Assembly: GCF_003626535.1 (NCBI RefSeq) | Contig: NZ_RBAL01000006.1 | Span: 62,001 to 126,000, forward strand | DNA: 64,000 bases | Direction of reading: 5' to 3' | DNA from: Streptomyces hoynatensis | GTDB taxonomy: Bacteria > Actinomycetota > Actinomycetes > Streptomycetales > Streptomycetaceae | Shown: one piece after another, positions 27,179 to 36,133 of the stretch | Numbering within the stretch: position 1 is the first letter of the stretch | How the letters are laid out: every line of letters begins with the position of its first letter | The notes under the pieces: model-generated | What the model saw: the letters and a program-made list of their open reading frames with translations, nothing else | The model's database searches: none | What the model was told of the DNA's origin: nothing | Made by a program: the position numbers and the translations under genes

Positions 27179-27235
27179 TCAGTGGGCCGCCGGGAAAGCG
27201 GTCCACCACCAGGAGCTGAGGTGCTGCGCGAACAT
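27179..27235 (-). CDS. trpL: Tryptophan leader peptide
   Basis: An 18-codon ORF reading MFAQHLSSWWWTAFPAAH, with three consecutive Trp codons, lies upstream of the fused anthranilate synthase and just before the terminator hairpin. Ribosome stalling at the Trp codons when charged tRNA-Trp is scarce would prevent the terminator from forming. The same kind of leader was described for the S. venezuelae anthranilate synthase gene. The start is ATG 27235; no typical Shine-Dalgarno is seen directly before it. Confidence 0.93.
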   Translation of the reverse strand: MFAQHLSSWWWTAFPAAH

Positions 27236-27334
27236 GGCCCGGACTGTACCCCAGCCCGCACCCGGCCGGCCACCCCGCGTCGGCAGGGCGTCTCACCCAC
27301 CGGCCGGGGACTGCTGCCGCCGGACGGCACCCCG

Positions 27335-27340
27335 TAATCT
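27335..27340 (+). promoter_or_regulatory. -10 element of the DAHP synthase gene
   Basis: TAATCT lies exactly 7 bases before the GTG start at 27348, with no Shine-Dalgarno, indicating transcription from the start codon. The -35 is not recognisable. Confidence 0.6.
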
Positions 27341-27347
27341 GGAGCGC

Positions 27348-28706
27348 GTGACCGAGAACGCCCAGCAAGCCGACAGCATCAGCAACGGCAGCGCCGTCTG
27401 GGAGAGCCTGCCCGCGGCGCAGCAGCCCGACTACCCGGACCCGGAGGCGCTGCGCGCCGTGACCGAGGACCTCAAGGGCTATCCGCCGCTGGTCTTCGCC
27501 GGCGAGTGCGACCAGCTGCGGGAGCGGATGGCCGCGGTGGCCAGGGGCGAGGCGTTCGTGCTCCAGGGCGGCGACTGCGCCGAGGCGTTCGACCAGGTCG
27601 GCGCGGACCAGATCAGGGCCAAGCTGAAGACGCTGCTCCAGATGAGCGCGGTGCTGACCTACGCCGCCGCGGTGCCCGTGGTGAAGATCGGCCGGATCGC
27701 GGGGCAGTACTCCAAGCCCCGCTCGAAGCCCACCGAGACGCGCAACGGCGTGACGCTGCCCAGCTACCGGGGGGACTCGGTCAACGGCGCGGAGTTCACC
27801 GCCGAGGCCAGGGTGCCCGACCCGGAGCGGCTGCGGCGCATGTACCACGCCTCCGCCGCCACGCTGAACCTGGTGCGCGGCTTCACCACCGGCGGCTACG
27901 CCGACCTGCACCAGGTCCACGCCTGGAACCAGGACTTCGTGCGCAGCTCCGCCTCCGGGCAGCGCTACGAGGCGCTCGCCCGCGAGATCGACAACGCGCT
28001 GCGCTTCATGAAGGCCTGCGGCGCCGATCCGGCCGAGTTCCACGCCGTGGAGTTCTACGCCTCGCACGAGGCGCTGCTGCTCGCCTACGAGAGCGCCCTG
28101 ACCAGGACCGACTCGCGCAGCGGAAAGCTGTACGACGTCTCGGGGCACATGGTGTGGATCGGGGAGCGCACGCGGCAGCTCGACGGCGCGCACGTCGCCT
28201 TTGCCGCCGGCATCCAGAACCCGCTCGGGGTCAAGCTCGGCCCGGCCACCACCCCGGAGGAGGCCCTGGCGCTGATCGAGCGCCTGGACCCGGAACGGCA
28301 GCCGGGGCGGCTGACGTTCATCACGCGGATGGGAGCGGACAAGATCCGCGACCGGCTGCCCACGCTGGTGGAGAAGGTCACGGCCTCGGGCGCCCAGGTG
28401 GCCTGGGTCTGCGACCCGATGCACGGGAACACCTTCGAGGCCGCCTCGGGGCACAAGACCCGGCGCTTCGACGACGTGCTCGACGAGGTGAAGGGCTTCT
28501 TCGAGGTCCACAAGCAGCTGGGCACGCACCCGGGCGGCATCCACGTGGAGCTGACCGGGGACGACGTCACCGAGTGCGTCGGCGGCGGCGACGAGATCTT
28601 CGTGGACGACCTGCACCAGCGCTACGAGACGGCCTGCGACCCGCGGCTCAACCGCAGCCAGTCCCTGGACCTGGCCTTCCTGGTGGCGGAGATGTACCGG
28701 GCGTGA
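27348..28706 (+). CDS. aroH: Class II 3-deoxy-7-phosphoheptulonate (DAHP) synthase
   Basis: First step of the shikimate pathway: condenses PEP with erythrose 4-phosphate. The 452-residue protein is of the plant/actinobacterial class II type: LQGGDCAEAFDQ, KIGRIAGQYSKPRS, LPSYRGDSVNG, ARMYHAS-like segment, AFAAGIQNPLGVKLG, WVCDPMHGNT and GGIHVELTGDDVTECVGGG. It diverges from the anthranilate synthase gene, so the pathway entry and the tryptophan branch share one intergenic region. GTG 27348 is the start, with TAATCT 7 bases before it. The longer in-frame extension would overlap the trp leader and is rejected. Confidence 0.96.
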   Translation: MTENAQQADSISNGSAVWESLPAAQQPDYPDPEALRAVTEDLKGYPPLVFAGECDQLRERMAAVARGEAFVLQGGDCAEAFDQVGADQIRAKLKTLLQMSAVLTYAAAVPVVKIGRIAGQYSKPRSKPTETRNGVTLPSYRGDSVNGAEFTAEARVPDPERLRRMYHASAATLNLVRGFTTGGYADLHQVHAWNQDFVRSSASGQRYEALAREIDNALRFMKACGADPAEFHAVEFYASHEALLLAYESALTRTDSRSGKLYDVSGHMVWIGERTRQLDGAHVAFAAGIQNPLGVKLGPATTPEEALALIERLDPERQPGRLTFITRMGADKIRDRLPTLVEKVTASGAQVAWVCDPMHGNTFEAASGHKTRRFDDVLDEVKGFFEVHKQLGTHPGGIHVELTGDDVTECVGGGDEIFVDDLHQRYETACDPRLNRSQSLDLAFLVAEMYRA

Positions 28707-28752
28707 CCCCGGCGCGTGCGTACCCGGTGTGACCCCGACGCGGGAGGCGGGG

Positions 28753-28771
28753 TAAGGTAAGCCTTACCTTA
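28753..28771. promoter_or_regulatory. Iron box (DmdR/IdeR-type operator)
   Basis: TAAGGTAAGCCTTACCTTA is a perfect 19-bp palindrome matching the actinobacterial iron-box consensus bound by DmdR1/IdeR with Fe(II). It lies 22 bases before the bfd start, so bfd should be repressed when iron is plentiful. Confidence 0.93.
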
Positions 28772-28793
28772 GTCTGACCGCGGAGGGGTCCAC

Positions 28794-29081
28794 GTGTACG
28801 TCTGCTCGTGCTTCGGCATCACGGAGCAGGAGGTGCGCGCGCACGCCGCGGCCGGGGCCTGCACCCCGCGGCAGATCGCGCGGCGGTGCAGCGCGGGCAC
28901 CGACTGCGGCTCGTGCGTGCGCCGCATCCAGGGCCTGCTCGGCCGCGGCGCGCTGCCGCGCCGCGCGTCCGCGCTGCCCGCGGGCGCCCCCGCCGCCGCG
29001 CCCGCCGGGGTTTCCGGCGCCGTGTCCGCGCCGCCCGCTCCCTCGGCCGTCGCCGCGCCGCCCGCCGCCGTGGAGGCGTGA
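28794..29081 (+). CDS. bfd: Bacterioferritin-associated ferredoxin with Ala/Pro tail
   Basis: A [2Fe-2S] protein that in other bacteria reduces the ferric core of bacterioferritin to release iron. The first 50 residues form the Bfd domain: MYVCSCFGITEQEV gives the first two cysteines (C4, C6) and GTDCGSCVRRIQ the second pair. Residues 55-95 are an Ala/Pro linker-like tail that typical 64-residue Bfd proteins lack. GTG 28794 has GGAGG about 7 bases upstream. An iron box controls it. The bfr gene converges with a gap of 10 bases, consistent with a joint role in iron mobilisation. Confidence 0.93.
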   Translation: MYVCSCFGITEQEVRAHAAAGACTPRQIARRCSAGTDCGSCVRRIQGLLGRGALPRRASALPAGAPAAAPAGVSGAVSAPPAPSAVAAPPAAVEA

Positions 29082-29091
29082 GGCCCGGCGC

Positions 29092-29634
29092 TCAGTGCCG
29101 GCCCTCGCCGTGCTCGCCGCCCTCGTGGTGGCCGCCGTCGGGGCCGTGGTGCCCTTCCGTGGCCGGCTGCCGGATCTGCTGGGCGAGATAGAGCGGCTCG
29201 CCCAGCTTCTCGACCAGGTCCAGCTGGGTCTCCAGGTAGTCGATGTGGTGCTCCTCGTCCCTGAGGATCGCCTCGAAGAGCCTGGCCGAGGTGATGTCGT
29301 GCTTCGCGCGCATCACCTCGATGCCGCGCCGCAGGCGGTCGATGGCCTCGACCTCCACCTGCCGGTCGGCCTGGAACATCTCGGTCACCGTCTGGCCCAC
29401 CCGAACGTGGAACAGCCGCTGGTAGTTGGGCAGCCCCTCCAGGAAGAGGAGCCGGTCGGTGAGGATCTCCGCGTGCCGCATCTCGTCGAAGGACTCGGCG
29501 CGCGTGTACGCCGCCAGCCGGGACCAGCCGAAGTTCTCCTGCATCTTGGCGTGCAGGAAGTACTGGTTGATGGCGGTCAGCTCGGCGGTCAGCTGCTCGT
29601 TCAGCAACTCGATGACCTCGGGGTCGCCCTGCAT
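29092..29634 (-). CDS. bfr: Bacterioferritin
   Basis: Haem-containing 24-subunit iron-storage ferritin (180 aa). The dinuclear ferroxidase ligands are in place: E18, E51 and H54, plus the later ILRDEEHHIDYLE segment with E127/H130-type residues. M52, the bacterioferritin haem ligand, is in FDEMRH. After the ferritin core (about 158 residues) comes a His/Gly-rich tail (EGHHGPDGGHHEGGEHGEGRH), which might bind metal. ATG 29634 matches the conserved N-terminus MQGDPEVIELLN. No iron box is visible upstream, in contrast to bfd, which fits storage protein production in iron sufficiency. Confidence 0.96.
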   Translation of the reverse strand: MQGDPEVIELLNEQLTAELTAINQYFLHAKMQENFGWSRLAAYTRAESFDEMRHAEILTDRLLFLEGLPNYQRLFHVRVGQTVTEMFQADRQVEVEAIDRLRRGIEVMRAKHDITSARLFEAILRDEEHHIDYLETQLDLVEKLGEPLYLAQQIRQPATEGHHGPDGGHHEGGEHGEGRH

Positions 29635-29705
29635 GGCGCTGCGTTCCTTCCCTGGTGCGGCGGACTCGTCCGCGCATGGTGGCAGGGCGTGCGGCGATTC
29701 GTCCA

Positions 29706-29721
29706 GTAAGTGCACACTTAC
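29706..29721. promoter_or_regulatory. Operator-like inverted repeat upstream of bfr
   Basis: GTAAGTG-CA-CACTTAC is a perfect 7-2-7 inverted repeat about 72 bases upstream of the bfr start, between bfr and the divergent molybdoprotein gene. It differs from the iron box. The regulator is unknown. Confidence 0.5.
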
Positions 29722-29864
29722 CCCGAAGGAGGGGAAGAGGGGGGAGAGGGGAGGCGTCGTCCGCTTTCCCGGGAAGTGTTCCCGAAGGTGCGGATGATCC
29801 GCCCGCGGGGTGTCGCCCGGTGGCCTGGCGCGAAGCAGTCCCCCGGGTCTGTCACCATGGAGAC

Positions 29865-30503
29865 ATGGGTCAGCCGGAAAGCCGCGCAGGGGAAGTGCCC
29901 GAGCGGGTGGGCGACCGGCTCCCTCCGGGACAGCGGCTGCAACGCGGCTGGCCGGTGACGCACTACGGCCCGGTCCCGAAGTTCCGTCCCGAACGCTGGG
30001 AGTTCCGGGTCTTCGGCGCGACCGCCGACGGGGACAAGCGCTGCTGGAGCCACGAGGAGTTCTCCGCGCTCCCCTACGAGACGGTGGTCGCCGACCTGCA
30101 CTGCGTCACCAAGTTCAGCATGCTGGACGCCGAGTGGGGCGGGGTGCGGGCCGCGACGCTCCTCTCCCTGGCGCCGCCCGCCCCCGAGGCCACCCACGTC
30201 ATGGTCTGGGCCGAGTACGGCTACAGCGCCAATCTGCGGCTCGCCGACTTCGCGGACCCGCAGACCCTCTTCGCCACCCACCGCGACGGCGAGCTGCTGA
30301 CCGCGGAGCACGGCTTCCCGCTGCGCCTGGTCGTTCCCCGGCTGTACGCCTGGAAGGGCCCCAAGTGGGTGCGCGGGGTGGAGTACATGGAGGCCGACCG
30401 CCGCGGCTTCTGGGAGGAGCGCGGCTACCACAACATCGGCGACCCCTGGCGCGAGCAGCGCTACTCCTACCAGGAGGAGCCGGACGAGGGCCCGGCGCTG
30501 TAG
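29865..30503 (+). CDS. Sulfite-oxidase-like molybdopterin protein (soluble, YuiH-like)
   Basis: A 212-residue protein of the sulfite oxidase molybdopterin-domain superfamily. The molybdenum-binding cysteine is in VADLHCVTKFS, followed by family motifs WGGV, MVWAEYGYSANL, GFPLRLVVPRLYAWKGPKWV and the terminal GYHNIGDPWREQRYS. It has no signal peptide and no dimerisation or haem domain, so it is a minimal cytoplasmic enzyme. The N-terminus QRGWPVTHYGPVPKF is characteristic of this subgroup. The physiological substrate is not known. ATG 29865 is preceded by GGAG at short spacing. Confidence 0.88.
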   Translation: MGQPESRAGEVPERVGDRLPPGQRLQRGWPVTHYGPVPKFRPERWEFRVFGATADGDKRCWSHEEFSALPYETVVADLHCVTKFSMLDAEWGGVRAATLLSLAPPAPEATHVMVWAEYGYSANLRLADFADPQTLFATHRDGELLTAEHGFPLRLVVPRLYAWKGPKWVRGVEYMEADRRGFWEERGYHNIGDPWREQRYSYQEEPDEGPAL

Positions 30504-30591
30504 CCGGCCCGCCGGCCGGCGAGCGGGGCCGCCGGCCGGCAACGGGCCGCGGTCCGACGCGGGCCCCGGCCGCGCCTCCTGACGACGCGTC

Positions 30592-30627
30592 GGTGGCCGC
30601 GTCCCCGGCTGGGGGGACGCGGCCACC
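30592..30627. terminator. Terminator between convergent molybdoprotein and transglycosylase genes
   Basis: A perfect 15-bp stem (GGTGGCCGCGTCCCC and its complement) with a 6-base loop, followed on the plus strand by a T-rich stretch. It lies between converging genes and probably stops transcription from both sides. Confidence 0.85.
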
Positions 30628-30693
30628 GCTGCTTCTTTGCCACCGCGACGGGCTTTTCCGGCCCGGTGCGCGGCGCGCCTCAGGCGGCGCCGA

Positions 30694-31614
30694 TCAGTAC
30701 GGGCCGTTCACGTTGTCGATCGAACCGTACCGGTGCCAGGCGTAGTTGGCCGCCGCGGTGATGTTCGCCACCGGGTCGTAGATGTCCCAGGAGGTGCCCT
30801 CGACGTGATAGGTGTCGAAGGTCGGCTGGATCACCTGGAGCAGGCCCTTGGACGGGGTGCCGTTGATCGCGTTGATGTCCCAGTTGTTGATGGCCCAAGG
30901 ATTGCCGCTGGATTCACGGATGATGTTCCGGTAAAGGCCGTTGTAGCTGCCGGGAATTCCGTGATCCGCCATGACGGCGAGCGATTCCCTGATCCAGCCG
31001 TCGAGGTTGTCCGGGTACTCGGGCTCCGCGGCCTCGGCGGGGGCGGACTCGGTCTGGGCGGCCGGCGCGGGGGCGGCCTCCTCCGCGGCGGGCTCCGAGG
31101 AGGGCTGTGCCTGGGGCTCCGCGGCGGGCTCGGGGGCGGAGCCGGCCGGCGCGGACTCGGGCGCGGCCTCCTCGGCGGGCGCCGACTCGGGCGCGGCGGC
31201 CTGCGCCTGCTCCTCCTCGGCCTCCTCGGGCTGCGCGTCCGCGGTGCCCTCGGTCTCGTCGGTGTCCTCGGTGCCCTCGGTGTCCTGCGTGTCCTCGTCC
31301 TGCCGGCCGGACTCGGCGCCGTGGTGCCGGCAGTGGTGGCGGTGCTCGCGCGCCCCGGCCTCCACGGTGCCCTCGTCGGCCTCCTCGGCTCCGGTCGTGG
31401 CGTTCTCGGTCAGGCGCTGGGCGGTGACGTCGGCGGCCTTGACGTCCCAGCTGACGGCCCGCGCGTTGGCGGCGCGCACCGCGGGCTCGGCCGCGCCCGC
31501 AGAGGCGGGGGCGGCGGTGAGGGCGAGCGCGGCGATTCCGGTCGCCGTCAGCACGGCCGTTGCGGTCTTCCGCAATCGGATCTGGCGCTGGGTGTGGGCA
31601 GGGGAGGCAGGCAT
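30694..31614 (-). CDS. Secreted lytic transglycosylase (SLT-domain) protein
   Basis: A 306-residue exported muralytic enzyme. It has a Sec signal peptide (about 1-42, ending APASAGA), a long acidic Ala/Pro/Glu linker (about 70-215; DTQDTEGTEDTDETEGT-type repeats) and a C-terminal lysozyme-like SLT domain (about 220-306). The catalytic Glu is in NIIRESSGNPWAIN, followed by GTPSKGLLQVIQPTFD and the closing NYAWHRYGS. It would cleave the glycan strand of peptidoglycan. It resembles the Streptomyces Slt/Swl proteins rather than the Rpf fold. A long, relatively AT-rich leader precedes the ATG. Confidence 0.9.
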   Translation of the reverse strand: MPASPAHTQRQIRLRKTATAVLTATGIAALALTAAPASAGAAEPAVRAANARAVSWDVKAADVTAQRLTENATTGAEEADEGTVEAGAREHRHHCRHHGAESGRQDEDTQDTEGTEDTDETEGTADAQPEEAEEEQAQAAAPESAPAEEAAPESAPAGSAPEPAAEPQAQPSSEPAAEEAAPAPAAQTESAPAEAAEPEYPDNLDGWIRESLAVMADHGIPGSYNGLYRNIIRESSGNPWAINNWDINAINGTPSKGLLQVIQPTFDTYHVEGTSWDIYDPVANITAAANYAWHRYGSIDNVNGPY

Positions 31615-31942
31615 GACGGGGGTCCTCTTCCTCGCGTGGATTGCGAGGGACCTTGTTAACAGCCCCTAAAAAGACCGCGCAATGAGGCCGGGTACTACGG
31701 CGGATAGTGCGCCGGGGGTAATTGCCGGGGGAATGCGCGGGGAATTCCTTTTGTTTCCCGGGAGATGTCCACCGCCGCGGAACACTACCTTTTTTCGTAT
31801 GTGACCGCGCTCCTATGACGCGCATCACAGGGCTCCGGACTTCGCGAGAGCAAACAAGCGAAGGATGGGCGGGAGTTCCGATTCGGGCGTTTGTGGCCCC
31901 GGTGGGCGTTTTCGCCCTCCCGCGGGGCGGCCCGCCCGCGGC
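31615..31942 (-). other. Upstream region of the transglycosylase gene
   Basis: This 328-base gap to the kinase stop has no gene and is visibly poorer in GC than the rest of the window. On the minus strand it holds a small CCTCGC-N7-GCGAGG hairpin at 31630-31648 just before the Shine-Dalgarno region, and a TGTGA-N6-TCATA site at 31814-31829 resembling a Crp-type operator. No convincing riboswitch fold was seen. Confidence 0.5.
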
Positions 31943-33997
31943 TCAGCGCACCCAGATGGTGATCGTGGAGCCGCGCGGGGCCCGGTCGCCGGGGTCCACG
32001 GACTGGTTGAAGACCGTGCCGGTGAAGAACAGCCGCCGCACGGTGACCTCGAACCCGGCCTCCTCCAGCGCGTCCCTGGCCTCGTCCTCGTCCATGCCCT
32101 CGACATCGGGCACCACGACCTGCTCCGGCCCCCTGGAGAGGGTGAGGGTGATCCGGTCGCCCTCGGCCGCCGAACCCCCGGCCCCCGGGGACTGCGCGGC
32201 GACGTGGCCCGCGTCCTCCTCGGAGTACACCCGCTCCTCGTTCACCTTCGGCTCGAAGCCCGCCTCGCGCAGCCGGTCGACGGCCTCCTGGCGCGAGAGC
32301 CCGACGACGTCCGGGACCCGGACCTCGCGGCCCTTGCTCACCACCAGGTTCACCTCGGAGTCCGGGCGGCGCTCGGCCCCGGCCTCCGGGTCGGTGCGGA
32401 GCACCGAGCCGCGTGGCACCTCGCCGGAGAACTCCCAGTCCACCTCGCCCGCGCTCAGCCCGGCCTCGGCCAGCTGCTCCTCGGCCTCCTCCAGGGGAAT
32501 CCCCCGCAGGTTGGGCACCTCGGCCACGCGTGGGCCCTGCGAGACGGTGATGGTGACGGTGGCGTTCCTGCGCACCCGGGCGCCGCGCTCCGGGTCGGTG
32601 GAGATGACGTGGCCCGGGTCGACCGTGTCCGAGAACTCCTCCGCCACCCGCACCTTCAGCCCGGCGTCTCGCAGCTCCTGCTCGGCCTCCTCCTGGGCGA
32701 GGCCGTAGACCCCGGGAGTGCGAAGGAACTGGCCCGAGTTGATGTACCAGATGCCCACCCCGACCCCGAGGGCGAGCAGGGCGCCGAGCACCAGGCTCAG
32801 CACCCCGCGCCGCGGCAGCCGCCGTCCCCGGCCCGCGCCGGGCGCGTGGCCCGGCGGCTCGTCGGGCGGCGGCAGCGGCGGCAGCTCGATCCTGGCGGTG
32901 CGGCTCACGCCCTCCGTGACCCCGGGGACCCCCGGGGCCCCGGGACCACCTGTGATGCCCCTTGGCGCCTCCTCGCGCGCCGGCGCGCCGGCGTACGCCC
33001 TGCCGAACGGCGGTTCCTCGGCCACCGCTCGCGCCGGGCGCACGCCGGGCGGCAGCGGCACGATCCTCGTGCTGTCCTCCGCGCCCGCCGGCGCCCCGGC
33101 GCCGGCCCCGGCCTGGCGGGCGGCGGGCGGCACGGCGTCCAGCTGCGCCGGGGAGAGCCCGGCCCGCGCGCCCCGCAGCAGCGAGAGCATCGCGGCGGCG
33201 TCCGCGGGCCTGGTCCCGGGCTCCCGGGCGGCCGACCGCGTCACCAGGGCGTCGAGCGCCGCGGGCAGCCCGGGCACGGCCAGCGAGGGCGGGGGCACGT
33301 CCTCGTTGACGTGGGCGAAGAGCACCTGGGCCGCCGAGTCCCCGGCGCGCGGCTTGGCGCCGGTCAGCATCTCGTACAGCAGCAGGCCGCAGGCGTAGAT
33401 GTCGGTGCGGGCGTCGACCTCCCGGCCCTCGATCTGCTCGGGGGCCAGGTAGGACACGGTGCCGAGCAGGGAGCCCGTGGTGGCCGAGGTCTGGCCGTCG
33501 GCCCCCCGCACCAGCCCGAAGTCGGCCACCTTCACCCGGCCGTCGTCGCCTATCAGCACGTTCTCCGGCTTGATGTCGCGGTGCACCAGGCCCGCCCGGT
33601 GCGCGGCGGCGAGGCCGGCGAGCAGCGGCTCCGCGATGTCGAGCGCGGCGCGCGGCTGGAGCGCCCCGCGGTCCCGCAGCAGGTCGCGCAGCGTGCAGCC
33701 CGCCACGTACTCCATGGCGAGGTACACGTAGGGACCGTCGGTGCCCTGGTCGAGCACGCCCACGATGTTCGGGTGGTCGAGACGCGCCACGGACTTGGCC
33801 TCGCGGATGAACCTGGCGACGAACGCGGCGTCCTGGGCCAGCGAGGTGTGCATCACCTTCAGCGCGAGCACGCGGTCGAGCCGGGTGTCGAGCCCCCGGT
33901 AGACCGTCGCCATGCCGCCGACCGCGATCAGCTCCTCCACGCGGTAACGCCCGTCGAGGAGTTGGCCGATCAGCGGGTCCTGAAGGGTGCCGTCCAC
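31943..33997 (-). CDS. Membrane Ser/Thr protein kinase with four PASTA domains
   Basis: A 684-residue PknB-type receptor kinase. The cytoplasmic kinase domain (about 18-280) has the glycine loop (AVGGMATVY), K47, the catalytic loop HRDIKPEN (D141) and the DFG (D159). A Pro/Ala-rich juxtamembrane region (about 285-395) leads to one membrane helix (about 399-418) and four extracellular PASTA repeats (about 425-684) that bind muropeptides or lipid II. It lies among wall hydrolases and upstream of the dcw cluster. GTG 33997 (MDGTLQDPLIG) has TAGACT at 34006-34011, 8 bases upstream, so it is likely leaderless; the longer open frame is rejected. Synteny matches mycobacterial PknL. Confidence 0.95.
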   Translation of the reverse strand: MDGTLQDPLIGQLLDGRYRVEELIAVGGMATVYRGLDTRLDRVLALKVMHTSLAQDAAFVARFIREAKSVARLDHPNIVGVLDQGTDGPYVYLAMEYVAGCTLRDLLRDRGALQPRAALDIAEPLLAGLAAAHRAGLVHRDIKPENVLIGDDGRVKVADFGLVRGADGQTSATTGSLLGTVSYLAPEQIEGREVDARTDIYACGLLLYEMLTGAKPRAGDSAAQVLFAHVNEDVPPPSLAVPGLPAALDALVTRSAAREPGTRPADAAAMLSLLRGARAGLSPAQLDAVPPAARQAGAGAGAPAGAEDSTRIVPLPPGVRPARAVAEEPPFGRAYAGAPAREEAPRGITGGPGAPGVPGVTEGVSRTARIELPPLPPPDEPPGHAPGAGRGRRLPRRGVLSLVLGALLALGVGVGIWYINSGQFLRTPGVYGLAQEEAEQELRDAGLKVRVAEEFSDTVDPGHVISTDPERGARVRRNATVTITVSQGPRVAEVPNLRGIPLEEAEEQLAEAGLSAGEVDWEFSGEVPRGSVLRTDPEAGAERRPDSEVNLVVSKGREVRVPDVVGLSRQEAVDRLREAGFEPKVNEERVYSEEDAGHVAAQSPGAGGSAAEGDRITLTLSRGPEQVVVPDVEGMDEDEARDALEEAGFEVTVRRLFFTGTVFNQSVDPGDRAPRGSTITIWVR

Positions 33998-34005
33998 AGG
34001 GCCAG

Positions 34006-34011
34006 AGTCTA
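34006..34011 (-). promoter_or_regulatory. -10 element of the PASTA kinase gene
   Basis: TAGACT on the minus strand lies 8 bases before the GTG start of the kinase, without an intervening Shine-Dalgarno, consistent with a leaderless transcript. Confidence 0.5.
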
Positions 34012-34155
34012 CGAGCCGGGGCGCACGCCTCGGCCGCTCACTACCAGGTCGCGGCAAGACTGCATCAGAACAGTGACGCAAGCCCGGCGCGCCCCGGCGC
34101 GCCCGGCTTCACCCGCCCGCGCGCCCCGGCCCGGCGCGCGCCTGGGCCCCCGGCC

Positions 34156-34845
34156 TCAGCGCGCGGGGTGGGCGCCGCCGGGGGCCGGGGCGGCCATCGC
34201 GCGCTCGTGAACCTGGGAGCTGCCGGGCGCCGCGGTCTTGGAGTGGCCGTCGTCCTCGTCGTCCGCGTGCATCACGGCGATCGGGAAGACGACGGACAGC
34301 ACGACGATCCAGGCCGAGGCGATCGCGACGGCGGCGATCGCCAGGCCCCTGCCCCGCTCGGTCCTCGGGTCGATCCGCACCAGCGAGAGCAGGCCGAGGG
34401 CCAGCCCCGCCGGGAAGAGGAAGAAGGAGAGGATCAGACCGGCCACCGCCATGCCGTTCACCGGCGGCGCCGGCTGCGGCCAGGCCGCGGGGAAGCCCTG
34501 GCCGTAGGTCTGCCGGGGCGCGCCGGCCGGCCAGCCGCCCTGGGCGGGCTGCGGCGCGGGCTGCGGCCAGGGCGCCGCGGGGAGCGCGGCGGCGGGCGCG
34601 GCAGCCGGGGAAGCGCCGGGGGAGGAGCCAGGGGAAGGGAGGGCCCCCGGGGCCTTGTGCAGGTCGACGCCCTGCGGCGGGGCGGCCGGCGAGGCCCCCG
34701 CGGACCCGGGGCCGGGGAGCGAGCCCAGAAGAGTGGAGGGCGGCGGCGGGGTGCGCGGCGCCTCGGCCCGCTCCTCCTCGGCCCCTTCCTCCTCTTCGGG
34801 CGACGGCCACTCCTCGAGACCGTCGGGCGGCTGCGGTGTCGACAT
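34156..34845 (-). CDS. DUF4190-type membrane protein with proline-rich N-terminus
   Basis: A 229-residue protein. Residues 1-125 are an acidic then Pro/Ala/Gln-rich disordered region (WPSPEEEEGAEEERAE, WPQPAPQPAQGGWPAG). Two membrane helices follow (about 128-152 and 167-192) in the DUF4190 pattern: NGMAVAGLILSFFLFPAGLALGLLSL. The short C-terminal tail is outside or cytoplasmic depending on topology. Function unknown. It is immediately upstream of, and collinear with, the PASTA kinase; the kinase has its own -10. The start is ATG 34845. Confidence 0.82.
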   Translation of the reverse strand: MSTPQPPDGLEEWPSPEEEEGAEEERAEAPRTPPPPSTLLGSLPGPGSAGASPAAPPQGVDLHKAPGALPSPGSSPGASPAAAPAAALPAAPWPQPAPQPAQGGWPAGAPRQTYGQGFPAAWPQPAPPVNGMAVAGLILSFFLFPAGLALGLLSLVRIDPRTERGRGLAIAAVAIASAWIVVLSVVFPIAVMHADDEDDGHSKTAAPGSSQVHERAMAAPAPGGAHPAR

Positions 34846-34998
34846 GTGACCCCCAAGGCTGCTGCGGGGTGGGGCTGGTGGCCCCCCGCCGGATGCGTGG
34901 ATCGTATCTCAGCGGGTGAACGCACCGGCCCCCGGCGGCGGCCGGGCCCCGGCCCGGCCGCCGCCCCCGCGACGTGCCGGCCCGCGGACCGCGAATCG

Positions 34999-35070
34999 GG
35001 ACCCGCAGCCCGCAGCCCGCAGCCCGCAGCCCGCAGCCCGCGGACCGCAGCCCGCAGCCCGCGGACCGCG
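34999..35070. repeat. CCCGCAG heptamer tandem repeats
   Basis: Some ten tandem, mostly perfect copies of the 7-mer CCCGCAG, interrupted by related CGGACCG units, lie between the thiG stop and the DUF4190 gene. The array begins within a few bases of the thiG stop codon. Array length may vary between strains by slippage. Confidence 0.8.
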
Positions 35071-35073
35071 GAC

Positions 35074-36129
<1,056 letters not shown>

Positions 36130-36133
<4 letters not shown>

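Noticed and set aside
30694-31614. Possible resuscitation-promoting factor (Rpf)
   Set aside because: The C-terminal motifs (IIRESSGNPWAIN, GLLQVIQPTF) are those of the SLT/lysozyme-like transglycosylase, not the Rpf core.
31865-34210. Plus-strand open frame of 781 codons opposite the kinase
   Set aside because: Antisense shadow; low complexity and no start context.
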